Assembly (NCBI GenBank): GCA_023460995.1
Contig: JAEWOE010000003.1
Span: forward strand, 1-64,000
Length of the DNA: 64,000 nt
Reading direction: 5' to 3'
DNA from: Bacillota bacterium
GTDB taxonomy: Bacteria > Bacillota_I > Bacilli_A > RF39 > UBA660
Shown: piece by piece, positions 17,001 to 25,459 of the stretch
Layout of the letters: every line of letters begins with the position of its first letter
Numbering within the stretch: the first letter of the stretch is position 1
Notes under the pieces: model-generated
What the model was told of the DNA's origin: nothing
Database searches by the model: none
What the model saw: only the letters and a program-made list of their open reading frames with translations
Translations under genes and position numbers: made by a program

Positions 17001-18244
17001 ACAAAACAGTATTTACTAAAGAAATGAAAAAAACGCATACGATTTTATGTCCAGACATGACACCATTTCACATGGGACTTTTATCTAGTGCTTTTATATC
17101 AAGTGGATACGATGTAGTTTACTTAAGTAAAACAACAGAAGATATGGTTGAAACAGGTCTTAAATATGTAAATAATGATGCTTGTTATCCGGCCATTATT
17201 GTTATAGGGCAACTACTATCAGCGTTAAAAACTGGCAAATATGATTTAAATAATATTAGTGTTATTATTTCACAAACAGGTGGAGGATGTAGAGCTACTA
17301 ATTATATTGGCTTAATAAGAAAAGCTTTTAAAGATGCAGGATTTGAGAATGTACCAATTATATCATTTAATGTAAGTGGATTAGAAAAGAATCAAGGTTT
17401 TAAAATAACCTTGCCACTCGCAAGTAAAATGATTATGGCTTGTATATATGGTGATTTACTTATGAAGTTACTTTATGCAACTAGACCATATGAAAAAGTA
17501 AAAGGTACTTCTGATAAGGTTTATAAAAAATACAATGATATATGTATGAAGGCTGTCGCAAAAGGTAGTTTTCCACAGTATAAAAAATTAATCAATGAAA
17601 TAGTTGATGCTTTTGAAGATATAAAAATAACTAATAAAGAAATTCCAAAAGTAGGAATAGTTGGAGAAATACTAATTAAGTACCACAGTTTTGGTAATAA
17701 TGAACTAGTTAAGCAACTAGAAAAAGAAGGAGCTGAAGTAGTAGTTCCAGAATTAATGGGTTTTGTTAAGTACTGTGCTTATGCCGCTATTATAAAACAA
17801 AAACTATTAAAAACAGGTAAGAAAAGTGCTTTCTTAAATAATGAGGCTTTAAAAATAATTAAAATATATGAAAAACCACTTAAAGATAGATTAGAAAAAA
17901 CTAGGTATCGTAAACCCTCTGATATTGTAGAATTATCAAAAAATGTAGATGGTATATTATCAACCGGTAATCAAACTGGAGAAGGTTGGTTTTTAACTGC
18001 GGAAATAGTTGAATTAATAAAAGAAGATATTAAAAATGTTATCTGCGTTCAACCCTTCGCATGTTTACCAAATCACATAGTAGGTAAAGCGGTTATTAAA
18101 AAAATACGTGCTTTATATCCAGATTCTAATATAGTTGCGGTTGATTATGACCCTGGTGCAAGCCATACAAATCAAATTAATAGAATTAAACTTATGCTTA
18201 CAGTTGCTAACGAAAACATGGAAGAAACTAGTAAGATTAACTAG
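14009..18244 (+). CDS. Activase/dehydratase-type multidomain protein, PlsA-PlsR fusion-like (plasmalogen formation)
   Basis: The 1411-residue protein has two ASKHA ATPase domains of the BadF/BcrA/HgdC type (residues 1-255, GIDVGSTT and GSCAGGTGAFLD; about 318-590, GIDAGSTT and ACSSGCGSF), a cysteine cluster near 607-635 (CNRCENHC, NRC), a DUF2229 domain from about 670 and an HgdB-like domain from about 1007 to the end. Known relatives activate or form 2-hydroxyacyl-CoA dehydratases by ATP-driven electron transfer through iron-sulfur clusters. The same domain order, split or fused, is that of PlsA/PlsR, needed for making vinyl-ether plasmalogens in Clostridium perfringens. The adjoining acyl ligases and PlsC enzymes support a lipid role. 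The family contains proteins of unknown substrate too, so the plasmalogen call is inference. Confidence 0.8.
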   Translation: MKKILNVGIDVGSTTVKIVVMDNKNDILYSNYRRHYSDTKKVIENLLEEVIIKFNKCDFRLVGTGSGCIALSAYLNIPFVQEVIACKNAVKKYASSTDVAIELGGEDAKIIYFGQSIEQRMNGSCAGGTGAFLDQMAILLNTDTPGLNELAMKGTKIYPIASRCGVFAKTDIQPLINEGAHKEDIALSIMQAVVNQTISGLSCGKPIKGNVIFLGGPLSYLSTLRDRFIKTLNLQPEEVIIPNDAQLFVCIGAILDKDKSEVLTLNQISKLISKLSDFKEEQSNSLEPLFKDEIDYERFLNRHNKNKVKKKELTNYKGDVFVGIDAGSTTAKLVALDSKGNLLYQNYKSNKGTPVDTIKEMIIHLYNKLPKEAVIRLAGSTGYGELLIKTAFNLDISEIETMAHYEAANYFLPGVESIIDIGGQDMKYIKIKDNAVDTIMLNEACSSGCGSFIETLAKSLNISISEFVNLAIDSKSPIDLGSRCTVFMNSKIKQTQKEGRPLGDIFAGLSYSVVKNAIMKVMKIRDINILGDKIVVQGGTFLNDAVLKAFETVTGKEVVRPDIAGLMGAYGVALIAIDNYKNYENKNIISSILSKNEIEDLIIKTSHTRCNRCENHCELTVNSFNKKNFISGNRCERGSGNNGSNTLLPNMYQYKYDRLFNYKPLENPTRGVIGIPRVLNMYENYPLWFTLFTNLGFKVVLSDHSNRRIYEKGIESMPSESVCYPAKLVHGHIINLIEKDVKTIFYPCIMYETKEFSSSDNNYNCPIVTSYSEAIKLNVEALKENDIKFINPFLPLEAKGLYKRIMELLEFKEYKFKGKELINAINDALLEQQKFKDEIKSKGEEFLKYLELHNEKAIVLAGRPYHLDKEVNHGIDTMINSLGIAVLTEDSICHMSNVDSKLRVVDQWAYHSRVYHAADVVSRYENIELVELNSFGCGLDAIITDQTEEILKKNGKLYTTIKIDEINNLGAAKIRIRSLIASMNKRTNSIDYKPYKYDKTVFTKEMKKTHTILCPDMTPFHMGLLSSAFISSGYDVVYLSKTTEDMVETGLKYVNNDACYPAIIVIGQLLSALKTGKYDLNNISVIISQTGGGCRATNYIGLIRKAFKDAGFENVPIISFNVSGLEKNQGFKITLPLASKMIMACIYGDLLMKLLYATRPYEKVKGTSDKVYKKYNDICMKAVAKGSFPQYKKLINEIVDAFEDIKITNKEIPKVGIVGEILIKYHSFGNNELVKQLEKEGAEVVVPELMGFVKYCAYAAIIKQKLLKTGKKSAFLNNEALKIIKIYEKPLKDRLEKTRYRKPSDIVELSKNVDGILSTGNQTGEGWFLTAEIVELIKEDIKNVICVQPFACLPNHIVGKAVIKKIRALYPDSNIVAVDYDPGASHTNQINRIKLMLTVANENMEETSKIN

Positions 18245-18256
18245 TTTCTTCTTTTT
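18222..18256 (+). terminator. Terminator overlapping the end of the PlsA-PlsR-like gene
   Basis: GAAACTAG and CTAGTTTC pair around a nine-base loop and are followed by TTCTTTTT. The 5' arm lies in the last codons of the gene. Confidence 0.7.
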
Positions 18257-18285
18257 ATGATAAAATGTATTTAGGAAGTGATATT

Positions 18286-18969
18286 ATGCCTAAAATATTA
18301 GTAGTTGATGACGATAGAGATATTGCTGAGTTAATAAGTGATACTTTAACTGATGAAGGTTATGAAGTAATAATGAAATTTAATGGTGAAGAGGCTTTAA
18401 AAGAGATAGAAGTTAATCCAAACTTTGATTTAATATTACTTGATATAATGATGTCTGGTATGAGTGGGACAGAATTATGTAATAAAGTAAGAGAAAAACA
18501 AAAATGTCCTATTATTTTTGTTAGTGCTAAAGCATCAACAGTTGATAAACTTCTTGGGTTTGAAATAGGTGCTGATGATTATATAAGTAAACCATTTGAT
18601 ATATATGAGTTAGTTGCTAGAGTAAAAGCACATTTAAGAAGGGAAGATAGATCTAAAATAATGTTTGATGATAATAACATTGAGATAGGCAAAATTAAGA
18701 TAAATAGAGATAGTTATGATGTATATAAAAATAATAAAAAAGTTGATGTTTCAACTAGAGAATTTGAAGTACTATACTACCTTATGAAAAATGCGGGAAT
18801 TGTATTAACTAAGGAACAAATATTTGATTCAGTATGGGGAAAAGATTATGGTGAAATTGGTACTGTAGCTGTCCATATTAAAAGTTTAAGAAATAAACTT
18901 GATAGAGATGAAGAATATATTAAGACAGTATGGGGCGTAGGATATAAGTTTATAAAGGTGAAAGACTAA
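18286..18969 (+). CDS. OmpR-family response regulator
   Basis: The 227-residue protein has a receiver domain (DDD near residue 9, phospho-acceptor Asp in LILLDIMM near residue 52, SAK, and K in DDYISKPFD near residue 100) followed by a winged-helix DNA-binding domain (about 130-227) ending GVGYKFIK. It is the VanR/OmpR type. The ATG at 18286 has AGGAAGTGAT ahead; the frame is open a little further upstream. Its stop overlaps the start of the kinase gene by one base, so the two form a two-component system. Target genes are not evident from the sequence. Confidence 0.92.
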   Translation: MPKILVVDDDRDIAELISDTLTDEGYEVIMKFNGEEALKEIEVNPNFDLILLDIMMSGMSGTELCNKVREKQKCPIIFVSAKASTVDKLLGFEIGADDYISKPFDIYELVARVKAHLRREDRSKIMFDDNNIEIGKIKINRDSYDVYKNNKKVDVSTREFEVLYYLMKNAGIVLTKEQIFDSVWGKDYGEIGTVAVHIKSLRNKLDRDEEYIKTVWGVGYKFIKVKD

Positions 18970-20246
18970 TGGAAAAAAATACACTTAAATATAAAGCTAT
19001 TAAAGTTATAGCCCTAGTATTTATATTAAATGTAATATCAATAACTATTTATGGGATACTCTTTTTAAATAAAAGTGTATCTTTTGGAATTGAAACCCTT
19101 AAAGAAAATACCGATAAACTAGTAGATGAGATAGTTAAATATTTAGAAGATAATGGAGTAGCAAAAGATGATATAGAAATGTTATCAAATAAATATGAAG
19201 TTGAAATATCATTAAAAGATATTGATGATAATATCATATTTAATAATGTAAAAGATCATAATTTTTACTATGACAATGTAAAAATAATTGTTACAAATAA
19301 TACTAAATATATTTTAAAAGTTTCGAAAGAACTTGATGTATCTGCTTCTAGTATTATTCTAAGTCTTATGTACCTGGAACTTACTATTATATTAATAATA
19401 AGCTCTATTTCTATATATGTAGTAAATAAGAAATTACTAAGACCTATTACTAATTTAAGTTATGACATGAAGTCTTATAAATATGGGATTCTTCCTAAAA
19501 GAAGAGAACAAAAAACAGCTGTAGATGAGCTTCAAAATGACTTTATAGATTTAACTGAAGCATTAGAACAAGAAAAAGAAAATAAGAGTCAAATTATAGC
19601 TTCAATTTCTCATGATATTAAAACGCCACTTACTTCAATTTTAGGCTATACTACAAGACTTGAAAATGCTAATCTTAGTGATGAAATAAAAGAGAAGTAT
19701 ATTGCGAAAATTAATAATAAAGCAGTTGTAATTAAGGATTTAATGAGTGAATTTGATGATTATTTAGGAAGTAGTATAAAAGGTAATCTACATAAAGAAA
19801 GTGTTGCTACAAGAGAATTATTTAGACAAATTAAAAGTGATTATGAAGATGATCTATTTGATAGAGGAATTAAACTAAAATTACTAAATAATGCTAAAAG
19901 AGAGATACTTGTAGTGGATATAAATAAAATAAAGAGAGTATTTAGTAATATTATTGGTAATAGTATTCGTCATATTAAAGTAAGTGGAGAAATTAAAATC
20001 ACTTTAAATAAGAAAAATGATTTTTATGAATTTATTATTAGTGATAATGGTGAAGGAGTAAAAGAAGAAGATATTAAAAGAATCTTTGATCCTCTTTTTA
20101 CAACTGATCCTTCAAGAAAGATTTCAGGTCTTGGACTTTCGATATGTAGTCAAATTATAAAACTACATGGTGGAACTATATACGCTAAAAATAATCAAAA
20201 GGGTGGTCTAAGTATTTACTTTACAATTAAAGATAGTAAAGAGTAG
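18969..20246 (+). CDS. Membrane sensor histidine kinase
   Basis: The 425-residue kinase has two membrane segments (about residues 12-33 and 130-152) enclosing a roughly 95-residue outside sensor, a HAMP-like linker, the phospho-acceptor histidine in SISHDIKTP near residue 216, an N box NIIGNSIRHI, and ATP-lid motifs DNGEGV and GLGLSICSQIIKLHGG. It partners the response regulator directly ahead. The next gene, a lipid kinase, starts nine bases later and is probably on the same transcript. Confidence 0.92.
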   Translation: MEKNTLKYKAIKVIALVFILNVISITIYGILFLNKSVSFGIETLKENTDKLVDEIVKYLEDNGVAKDDIEMLSNKYEVEISLKDIDDNIIFNNVKDHNFYYDNVKIIVTNNTKYILKVSKELDVSASSIILSLMYLELTIILIISSISIYVVNKKLLRPITNLSYDMKSYKYGILPKRREQKTAVDELQNDFIDLTEALEQEKENKSQIIASISHDIKTPLTSILGYTTRLENANLSDEIKEKYIAKINNKAVVIKDLMSEFDDYLGSSIKGNLHKESVATRELFRQIKSDYEDDLFDRGIKLKLLNNAKREILVVDINKIKRVFSNIIGNSIRHIKVSGEIKITLNKKNDFYEFIISDNGEGVKEEDIKRIFDPLFTTDPSRKISGLGLSICSQIIKLHGGTIYAKNNQKGGLSIYFTIKDSKE

Positions 20247-20254
20247 GGGAATTT

Positions 20255-21145
20255 ATGAAATATATATTTATAGTTAATCCTAAATCAGGCAAAGGAAAAG
20301 CTCTAGAAATTTCTAAAAAAATAGATGAAATATGCCAAAGAAGAAATATTGATTATCTTATTCATTATACGGAAAGACCAAAGGACGCTACTATGTTAGC
20401 TAAGAAATATAAACACGAAAAGAATGTTATCTTTAGTGTTGGTGGCGATGGCACTTTAAGTGAGGTTTTAACGGGCATTGTAGGCTCAAGGAATATGCTT
20501 GGAGTAATTCCTGGTGGTTCAGGTAATGATTTCTATAAGATGCTTAAAAATTCAAATAAGTTATATCAAGAATGTGATGTAGGGAAAATAAATAATGGTT
20601 ATTTTATAAATACATTATCACTTGGTATAGATGCTGATATATGTGATAATTTAATAGTTATGAAAAGAAAAAATATACCTACTAGTCAAATATATAATGC
20701 TAGTATTATTTATACACTAGTTAAATTCAAAACTAAAGAAATGACAATAAAAATAAATGATGAAGTAATACAAGAAAAGATTACCCTACTTTCAGTATGC
20801 AATGGTACTACTTATGGTAGTGGTCTTAAAATAGCGCCTAATGCTAGTTTTGATGATGGCTATTTTGATGTATATGTAGCTATTGATGTACCTAAAATTA
20901 AGATACCAGGATTGTTTCTAAAACTTCTTAATGGTACTCATGAACAGTCACCATATATTAGACATTATCGTACAGATAAGCTTAATGTATCTTCAAAAGA
21001 AGTATTAACTGCTGCTTTAGATGGCGAAGTAACAGTTGATAAAGAATTTGATATTAAGATACTTCCTAAAAAAATAACAATTTATCATGATGAACAGTTT
21101 GTGAACGAATGTTTAGAAAAACAAAAGGTATATAATAAAAACTAA
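20255..21145 (+). CDS. Diacylglycerol kinase-family lipid kinase (DagK/YegS type)
   Basis: The 296-residue protein carries VNPKSGKGKA at the N terminus, GGDGTLSEV near residue 66, PGGSGNDF near residue 88 and ALDGE near the C terminus, the core of the DAG kinase catalytic family. It phosphorylates a diacylglycerol-type or other membrane lipid with ATP, returning it to phospholipid synthesis. It directly follows the two-component system, with GGGGA as ribosome site. With the PlsC block 6 kb upstream, several lipid enzymes are near each other here. Confidence 0.88.
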   Translation: MKYIFIVNPKSGKGKALEISKKIDEICQRRNIDYLIHYTERPKDATMLAKKYKHEKNVIFSVGGDGTLSEVLTGIVGSRNMLGVIPGGSGNDFYKMLKNSNKLYQECDVGKINNGYFINTLSLGIDADICDNLIVMKRKNIPTSQIYNASIIYTLVKFKTKEMTIKINDEVIQEKITLLSVCNGTTYGSGLKIAPNASFDDGYFDVYVAIDVPKIKIPGLFLKLLNGTHEQSPYIRHYRTDKLNVSSKEVLTAALDGEVTVDKEFDIKILPKKITIYHDEQFVNECLEKQKVYNKN

Positions 21146-21156
21146 TAGCAAAATGC

Positions 21157-21185
21157 TTGAAAAATGGTGTTAAACCAAGTATACT
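21157..21185 (+). promoter_or_regulatory. Sigma-A type promoter for the pilin-like gene
   Basis: TTGAAA at 21157-21162 and TATACT at 21180-21185 are 17 bases apart, and the gene starts 22 bases after the -10. Confidence 0.6.
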
Positions 21186-21206
21186 GGTACTAGATAGGGT
21201 GATAGT

Positions 21207-21608
21207 ATGAATAAAAGAGAGGGCTTTACTTTAGCAGAACTACTAGGTGTTATTGTAATACTAGGAATTTTAGCTTTAGTTGCAATACCACTTATGGGGA
21301 AGCATATCGAAAATTCAACAGTAGAAGCTGCTAAAAGAAGCGCTGAAGGAATAGTTAAAAGTGCTCAGCAGTATTACACTGATATAATGTCAAAAGATGG
21401 CAAATTCACCTATACTACCCTTGATATAGTAACAAATGCTGCTTTATTAGAACTTGAAGGAGAACTTCCTGATGGTGGTTATGTAACAATTGATGAAGAC
21501 AGCAATGTTGAAGTGTTCTTGATAAAAGGCAAGTACTGTATTAGAGCTACTTCAGCTGATTTAAAGACATCTCATTCGAAGAATTTATCAGATTGTATTA
21601 AGCCATAA
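21207..21608 (+). CDS. Type IV pilin-like/pseudopilin protein
   Basis: The 133-residue product begins with a class III signal, KREG|FTLAE, followed by a 20-residue hydrophobic helix, with Glu at position +5 after the cleavage site. This is the N terminus of pseudopilins such as ComGC and type II secretion proteins, processed by a prepilin peptidase and assembled into a short pilus at the membrane. Two cysteines in the C-terminal 30 residues could form a disulfide. It has its own promoter and terminator. No assembly ATPase or other pilin gene is beside it, so its machinery must be elsewhere. Confidence 0.82.
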   Translation: MNKREGFTLAELLGVIVILGILALVAIPLMGKHIENSTVEAAKRSAEGIVKSAQQYYTDIMSKDGKFTYTTLDIVTNAALLELEGELPDGGYVTIDEDSNVEVFLIKGKYCIRATSADLKTSHSKNLSDCIKP

Positions 21609-21623
21609 TAATGATTTATAAAT

Positions 21624-21648
21624 AAAAGAGCCAAAGGGTTCTTTTTTT
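21624..21648 (+). terminator. Terminator after the pilin-like gene
   Basis: AAAAGAGCC pairs with GGTTCTTTT around AAAG, followed by T. Confidence 0.8.
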
Positions 21649-21732
21649 AATGTTTTGTATATACAAAAGTAATATTATTGTGATATAATAACCACATAAA
21701 GACAACAAAAATATAGAATAACAGGTGATAAT

Positions 21733-22314
21733 ATGAAAATAACATCAGTAGAGATGATAATAAGCGCAGTACGAAGAAGCCAGTATCCAAACGATGGCAA
21801 ACCAGAGTTTTTAATGGTAGGAAGATCTAATGTAGGAAAAAGTAGTTTTATTAATACAATGATTAACCGTAAAAACTATGCTCGTACATCAGCAACACCT
21901 GGTAAAACTCAAACAATAAACTTTTATTTAATTAATAATGCTTTCTACTTAGTTGATGCACCTGGTTATGGTTATGCAAGTTTAAATAAATCAAAAACAA
22001 AAAAATTTGGTTTAATGATGGAAGACTACTTAACATCTAGAACGAACTTAAAACAAGTTTTTATGTTAATTGATTTTAGACATAAACCAACAGCTGACGA
22101 TATTATGATGTATGAATATTTAAAACATTATAAATTGCCTGTTACTATTGTCGCAACAAAAGTAGATAAAATAGGTGTAACACTACAACAAAAACAAAGA
22201 AAAACAATCTTAGATGAACTTGATCTTGTAGTGGGTGATGAATTTGTAATGTTTTCAAATGTTACTAAACTAGGTAAAGAAGAAATAAATAAAAAAATAT
22301 CAAGAACTTTATAG
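21733..22314 (+). CDS. ysxC: Ribosome biogenesis GTPase YsxC/EngB
   Basis: The 193-residue GTPase has G1 GRSNVGKSS (residues 28-36), the switch TSATPGKTQTINFY, G3 DAPGYGYA, and G4 TKVDK, all typical of YsxC/EngB, which acts late in large ribosomal subunit assembly. Length is normal for the family. An AGGTGATAAT site precedes the ATG. It shares the area with der, another ribosome-assembly GTPase. Confidence 0.95.
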   Translation: MKITSVEMIISAVRRSQYPNDGKPEFLMVGRSNVGKSSFINTMINRKNYARTSATPGKTQTINFYLINNAFYLVDAPGYGYASLNKSKTKKFGLMMEDYLTSRTNLKQVFMLIDFRHKPTADDIMMYEYLKHYKLPVTIVATKVDKIGVTLQQKQRKTILDELDLVVGDEFVMFSNVTKLGKEEINKKISRTL

Positions 22315-22325
22315 TTCTTTTTTTC
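22302..22325 (+). terminator. Terminator overlapping the ysxC stop
   Basis: AAGAACT-TTAT-AGTTCTT followed by T. The stem includes the last codons and the stop of ysxC. Confidence 0.65.
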
Positions 22326-22347
22326 ATAAACTACTTTAGGTGATCAG

Positions 22348-22827
22348 ATGAAGGTGGAAGTTATAGATGAACTTAATTTTGTTCTTTACTTGAATAATAA
22401 ATACTTGGATAAAGTTAATTTCAATGATAAAGACGAAATAGAAGTTTATTTAAAAAAAATCTTTTCTAAACTGAAACAAAAACTTGATAATGATATAGCA
22501 GGGTTCTTTGAAATAACGATATATACTAATGATTATGGAGTAGTACTTGTTGTTAATAAAGAAGATCTGGATTATTATGAATACTTTAACAAAGGTATAG
22601 AAATGCAAGTAAATATTATAAATGATAGTAAGTTTTTATATAAAACAGATGATATTTTTATGAATGATTTATATAATAAATTTGATATATATATATACAA
22701 TAATAATTATTATATAGATTTAAAAAGTTTAAATGATATTTCTATTTTTGAACATACTAAAATTATATATGGTGATATTGTTGGAACAATATTAGAGTAT
22801 GGTAAAAAAATAAATATAAATGTTTAA
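22348..22827 (+). CDS. Protein of unknown function (159 aa) between ysxC and der
   Basis: I do not recognise a family with confidence. The product is acidic, soluble, with alternating strands and one amphipathic helix (about residues 28-45), and is unusually rich in Asn and Tyr in the C-terminal half. The start has TAGGTGATC, a long match to the end of 16S rRNA. Its place between two ribosome-assembly GTPases may be chance. An adaptor-type fold is possible but cannot be shown from the sequence. Confidence 0.6.
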   Translation: MKVEVIDELNFVLYLNNKYLDKVNFNDKDEIEVYLKKIFSKLKQKLDNDIAGFFEITIYTNDYGVVLVVNKEDLDYYEYFNKGIEMQVNIINDSKFLYKTDDIFMNDLYNKFDIYIYNNNYYIDLKSLNDISIFEHTKIIYGDIVGTILEYGKKININV

Positions 22828-22912
22828 ACTTTACATATATATGGTATAATACCTAGGTATTAATTTTATATTTATTATTTAAATATGATATAATTTAGTG
22901 GAGGTGTTATAT

Positions 22913-24232
22913 ATGAAAAAACCAGTAGTAGCATTAGTGGGAAGACCTAATGTTGGAAAATCAACTATTTTTAATAGATTAGTTGGTAAAAAAATATCTA
23001 TCATTGAAGATACTCCAGGTATAACAAGAGATAGAATTTACGGAACAGTTAATTTTGGTAAATATAGTTTTCATTTAATTGATACTGGTGGTATCGATAT
23101 AGCAAATGAACACTTTAATGATGAAATTAGAGCACAAGCTGAAATAGCTATTGAAGAAGCAGATGTTGTTTTATTTATTGTAGACGGTAAAGAAGGAATG
23201 ACAGCTAATGACTATGTAGTAAGAGATATTCTTATGAAATCAAATAAAAGAGTTATTGTTGTTATAAATAAATGTGATAGTAGAGAATCAAAACAAAATA
23301 TTTATGATTTCTACGAACTTGGATTTGAAACTTATATGCCAGTTTCTGGTGAACAAAATGAAGGTATTTGGGATTTACAAGAAGAAATTGTAAAAGACTT
23401 TAATGAATATGTAAAAGAGCCAGAAGATACAAGAATTAAGTTTTCTATAATTGGTAGACCTAATGTAGGAAAGAGTAGTTTAGTAAATGCTATTCTTAAT
23501 GAAGAAAGAGTAATAGTTTCTGATGTAGCCGGAACAACAAGGGATAGTATCGATACAGAGTTCGCATATCATGGTGAACAATATGTGGTAATAGATACAG
23601 CGGGTATGAGAAAACGTGGAAAGATTTGGGAAAGTGTCGAAAGATACAGTTTACTTAGATCTTTAAAAGCAATTGATAGATCAGATGTATGTTGTATAGT
23701 AATTGATGCAGCGGAAGGTATAATTGAACATGATAAGCATATTGCAGGATATGCTCTTGAAGCAGGAAAAGCTGTAATACTTGTAGTTAATAAATGGGAT
23801 ACAGTTGAAAATAAGGATGCAGAGATGAAGAAATTTACTGAAGAAATTAGAAATAATTTTCAGTTTATGACTTATGCTCCAATTGTGTACTTATCAGCTT
23901 TAACTAAAAAAAGAATACATACATTGATGCCACAAATTCTAAAAGTATATGAAAATGCTAATAGACAAATTAAAACAAGTATACTAAATGATGTTATAAC
24001 AGATGCATATAATTTAAACATTCCACCTTCTTATAAAGGGAAGAGACTTAAAATATATTTCTGTAATCAAGCAGCAATTTGCCCACCAACATTTAATATA
24101 CAAGTAAATAGTAAAGGACTTATTCATTTCTCTTATGAAAGATATTTAGAAAATAAGTTAAGAGAATCATTTGATTTTGAAGGAACACCAATTGTACTTC
24201 AATTTAAGAATAAGGGCGAACAAGAATTATAA
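22913..24232 (+). CDS. der: Ribosome biogenesis GTPase Der (EngA)
   Basis: The 439-residue protein has two GTPase domains in tandem, each with GRPNVGKS(T/S) (residues 9-17 and about 180-188), DTGG or DTAGM and NKCD or NKWD, and a KH-like C-terminal domain. This is diagnostic for Der/EngA, an essential 50S assembly factor. The ATG at 22913 follows GGAGGTG; in-frame GTGs at 22898 and 22904 are within or ahead of that site. A terminator hairpin overlaps the stop codon. Confidence 0.96.
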   Translation: MKKPVVALVGRPNVGKSTIFNRLVGKKISIIEDTPGITRDRIYGTVNFGKYSFHLIDTGGIDIANEHFNDEIRAQAEIAIEEADVVLFIVDGKEGMTANDYVVRDILMKSNKRVIVVINKCDSRESKQNIYDFYELGFETYMPVSGEQNEGIWDLQEEIVKDFNEYVKEPEDTRIKFSIIGRPNVGKSSLVNAILNEERVIVSDVAGTTRDSIDTEFAYHGEQYVVIDTAGMRKRGKIWESVERYSLLRSLKAIDRSDVCCIVIDAAEGIIEHDKHIAGYALEAGKAVILVVNKWDTVENKDAEMKKFTEEIRNNFQFMTYAPIVYLSALTKKRIHTLMPQILKVYENANRQIKTSILNDVITDAYNLNIPPSYKGKRLKIYFCNQAAICPPTFNIQVNSKGLIHFSYERYLENKLRESFDFEGTPIVLQFKNKGEQEL

Positions 24233-24253
24233 GAGACTTATGTCTCTTTTTTT
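24231..24253 (+). terminator. Terminator overlapping the der stop
   Basis: AAGAGAC-TTAT-GTCTCTT and seven T. Confidence 0.8.
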
Positions 24254-24279
24254 GATATAATTAAATTAGGTGATAAAAG

Positions 24280-24963
24280 ATGTATGAGTTTGATTCAAGA
24301 TGGTTTGAACAAAAGTTGAATGAAATGAATAATTTGATTTTTAATGGATATGAAATAGATAAATTAACAAATATAGAAAAAAGGGAAATGATATTTGATT
24401 ACTTAATGAAAAATATAAAATATGATTATAATTTGCTTAATATAATTGTTAATAACGAATTCAATAAAAATTTAATAATTCCAAGAGATTTATCTAATGA
24501 AATTATGAATGTAGTTATAAATAAAAAAGGCGTTTGTAATTCTATTTCACAAGTCTATAAACTGTTATTAGAAAAAGTTGGAATATATGCCGTGTGTGTT
24601 GTGACAGATAACTCACAAAGGGTATTACATCAGTTAAATCTTGTATACAATAAGGATGAAGATTCTTATAGCTTTGATGATATTACTAGTGTGATCGTTG
24701 GTATGGGCAGCAAAGAAAAATTTTTTAATTATGATTTAGAAGATGCATGTAAATTAGGACAGGGTAAGAAAAATGTAATTGATGATAAAAAGTGGGTAGC
24801 TTTTGACACTGAAACTATTTACGTTATTGTCAACAGGACGGATGAAGAATATAAAAAGTTGGGAGTAATTGAAATTTTAGAAGAAGGATTGCTAAAATTT
24901 CCGACTAATATTAGGAAAAGTAATATAACAACGAATGATATTAATAATTATGCAAGAAGATAG
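24280..24963 (+). CDS. Transglutaminase-like domain protein
   Basis: The 227-residue product shows the Cys-His-Asp set of transglutaminase-like enzymes: KKGVCNSISQVYKLLL (Cys near residue 86), a His in VLHQLNLVY near residue 110, and FDD near residue 126. The helix after the Cys and the spacing fit the superfamily. Such intracellular proteins are often thiol peptidases or peptide ligases, and many have no known substrate. There is no signal peptide or membrane segment. An AGGTGATAAAAG site precedes the ATG. It is ten bases ahead of an SseB-domain gene and shares its transcript. Confidence 0.65.
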   Translation: MYEFDSRWFEQKLNEMNNLIFNGYEIDKLTNIEKREMIFDYLMKNIKYDYNLLNIIVNNEFNKNLIIPRDLSNEIMNVVINKKGVCNSISQVYKLLLEKVGIYAVCVVTDNSQRVLHQLNLVYNKDEDSYSFDDITSVIVGMGSKEKFFNYDLEDACKLGQGKKNVIDDKKWVAFDTETIYVIVNRTDEEYKKLGVIEILEEGLLKFPTNIRKSNITTNDINNYARR

Positions 24964-24972
24964 GAGACACAT

Positions 24973-25395
24973 ATGATAGATGAAATACTTAAAAATGGTC
25001 CAGTTAATGGTTTTCCAGATAGTGAATTAGAAGAACTAATTAAAATATATATACAAGAGGATACTGATGAAGCTTTTGAAAAAGTTGCTAAAAAATTAGA
25101 TAAATCACATCTACTTGTACCACTTGCTATGGAAGAAAAAGAGATAAGTGGATTATATTTGATACAAAATCCTAATGATAAGAATTATTATATGATGGCT
25201 TTTACTAGTGTTAATGAATATAAAAAATGGGAAAAAGAATCTAATAAAGATTCAGTAACATTTATGATAGAAACACTTGCTAATATAGCATCTATTGTAA
25301 AGGATGAGAAAAATTTAACAGCTTCAGGTTTAGTAATAGACCCATACGGACTATGCATTACTATGACTAAAGAAGTAATTAACTCAGTAAAATAG
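24973..25395 (+). CDS. SseB N-terminal domain protein
   Basis: The 140-residue product matches the SseB N-terminal domain: SELEELIKIY at the start, LVPLA near residue 50, a YLIQNPNDKNYYMMAFTSVNEYKKW stretch typical of the family in the middle, and GLVIDPYG near the end. The domain is widespread, and its molecular role is not well defined; in enterobacteria SseB is linked to serine sensitivity. It follows the transglutaminase-like gene closely and precedes a good promoter for the next unit. Confidence 0.65.
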   Translation: MIDEILKNGPVNGFPDSELEELIKIYIQEDTDEAFEKVAKKLDKSHLLVPLAMEEKEISGLYLIQNPNDKNYYMMAFTSVNEYKKWEKESNKDSVTFMIETLANIASIVKDEKNLTASGLVIDPYGLCITMTKEVINSVK

Positions 25396-25404
25396 TATCT
25401 TTAA

Positions 25405-25432
25405 TTGACAAATATTATAAATAATCTATAAT
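25405..25432 (+). promoter_or_regulatory. Sigma-A promoter for the 25460 operon
   Basis: Consensus TTGACA (25405-25410) and TATAAT (25427-25432), 16 bases apart, 27 bases ahead of the SDR start. Confidence 0.8.
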
Positions 25433-25459
25433 ATAAAAAGCACTAAAGGAGTGAAATAT

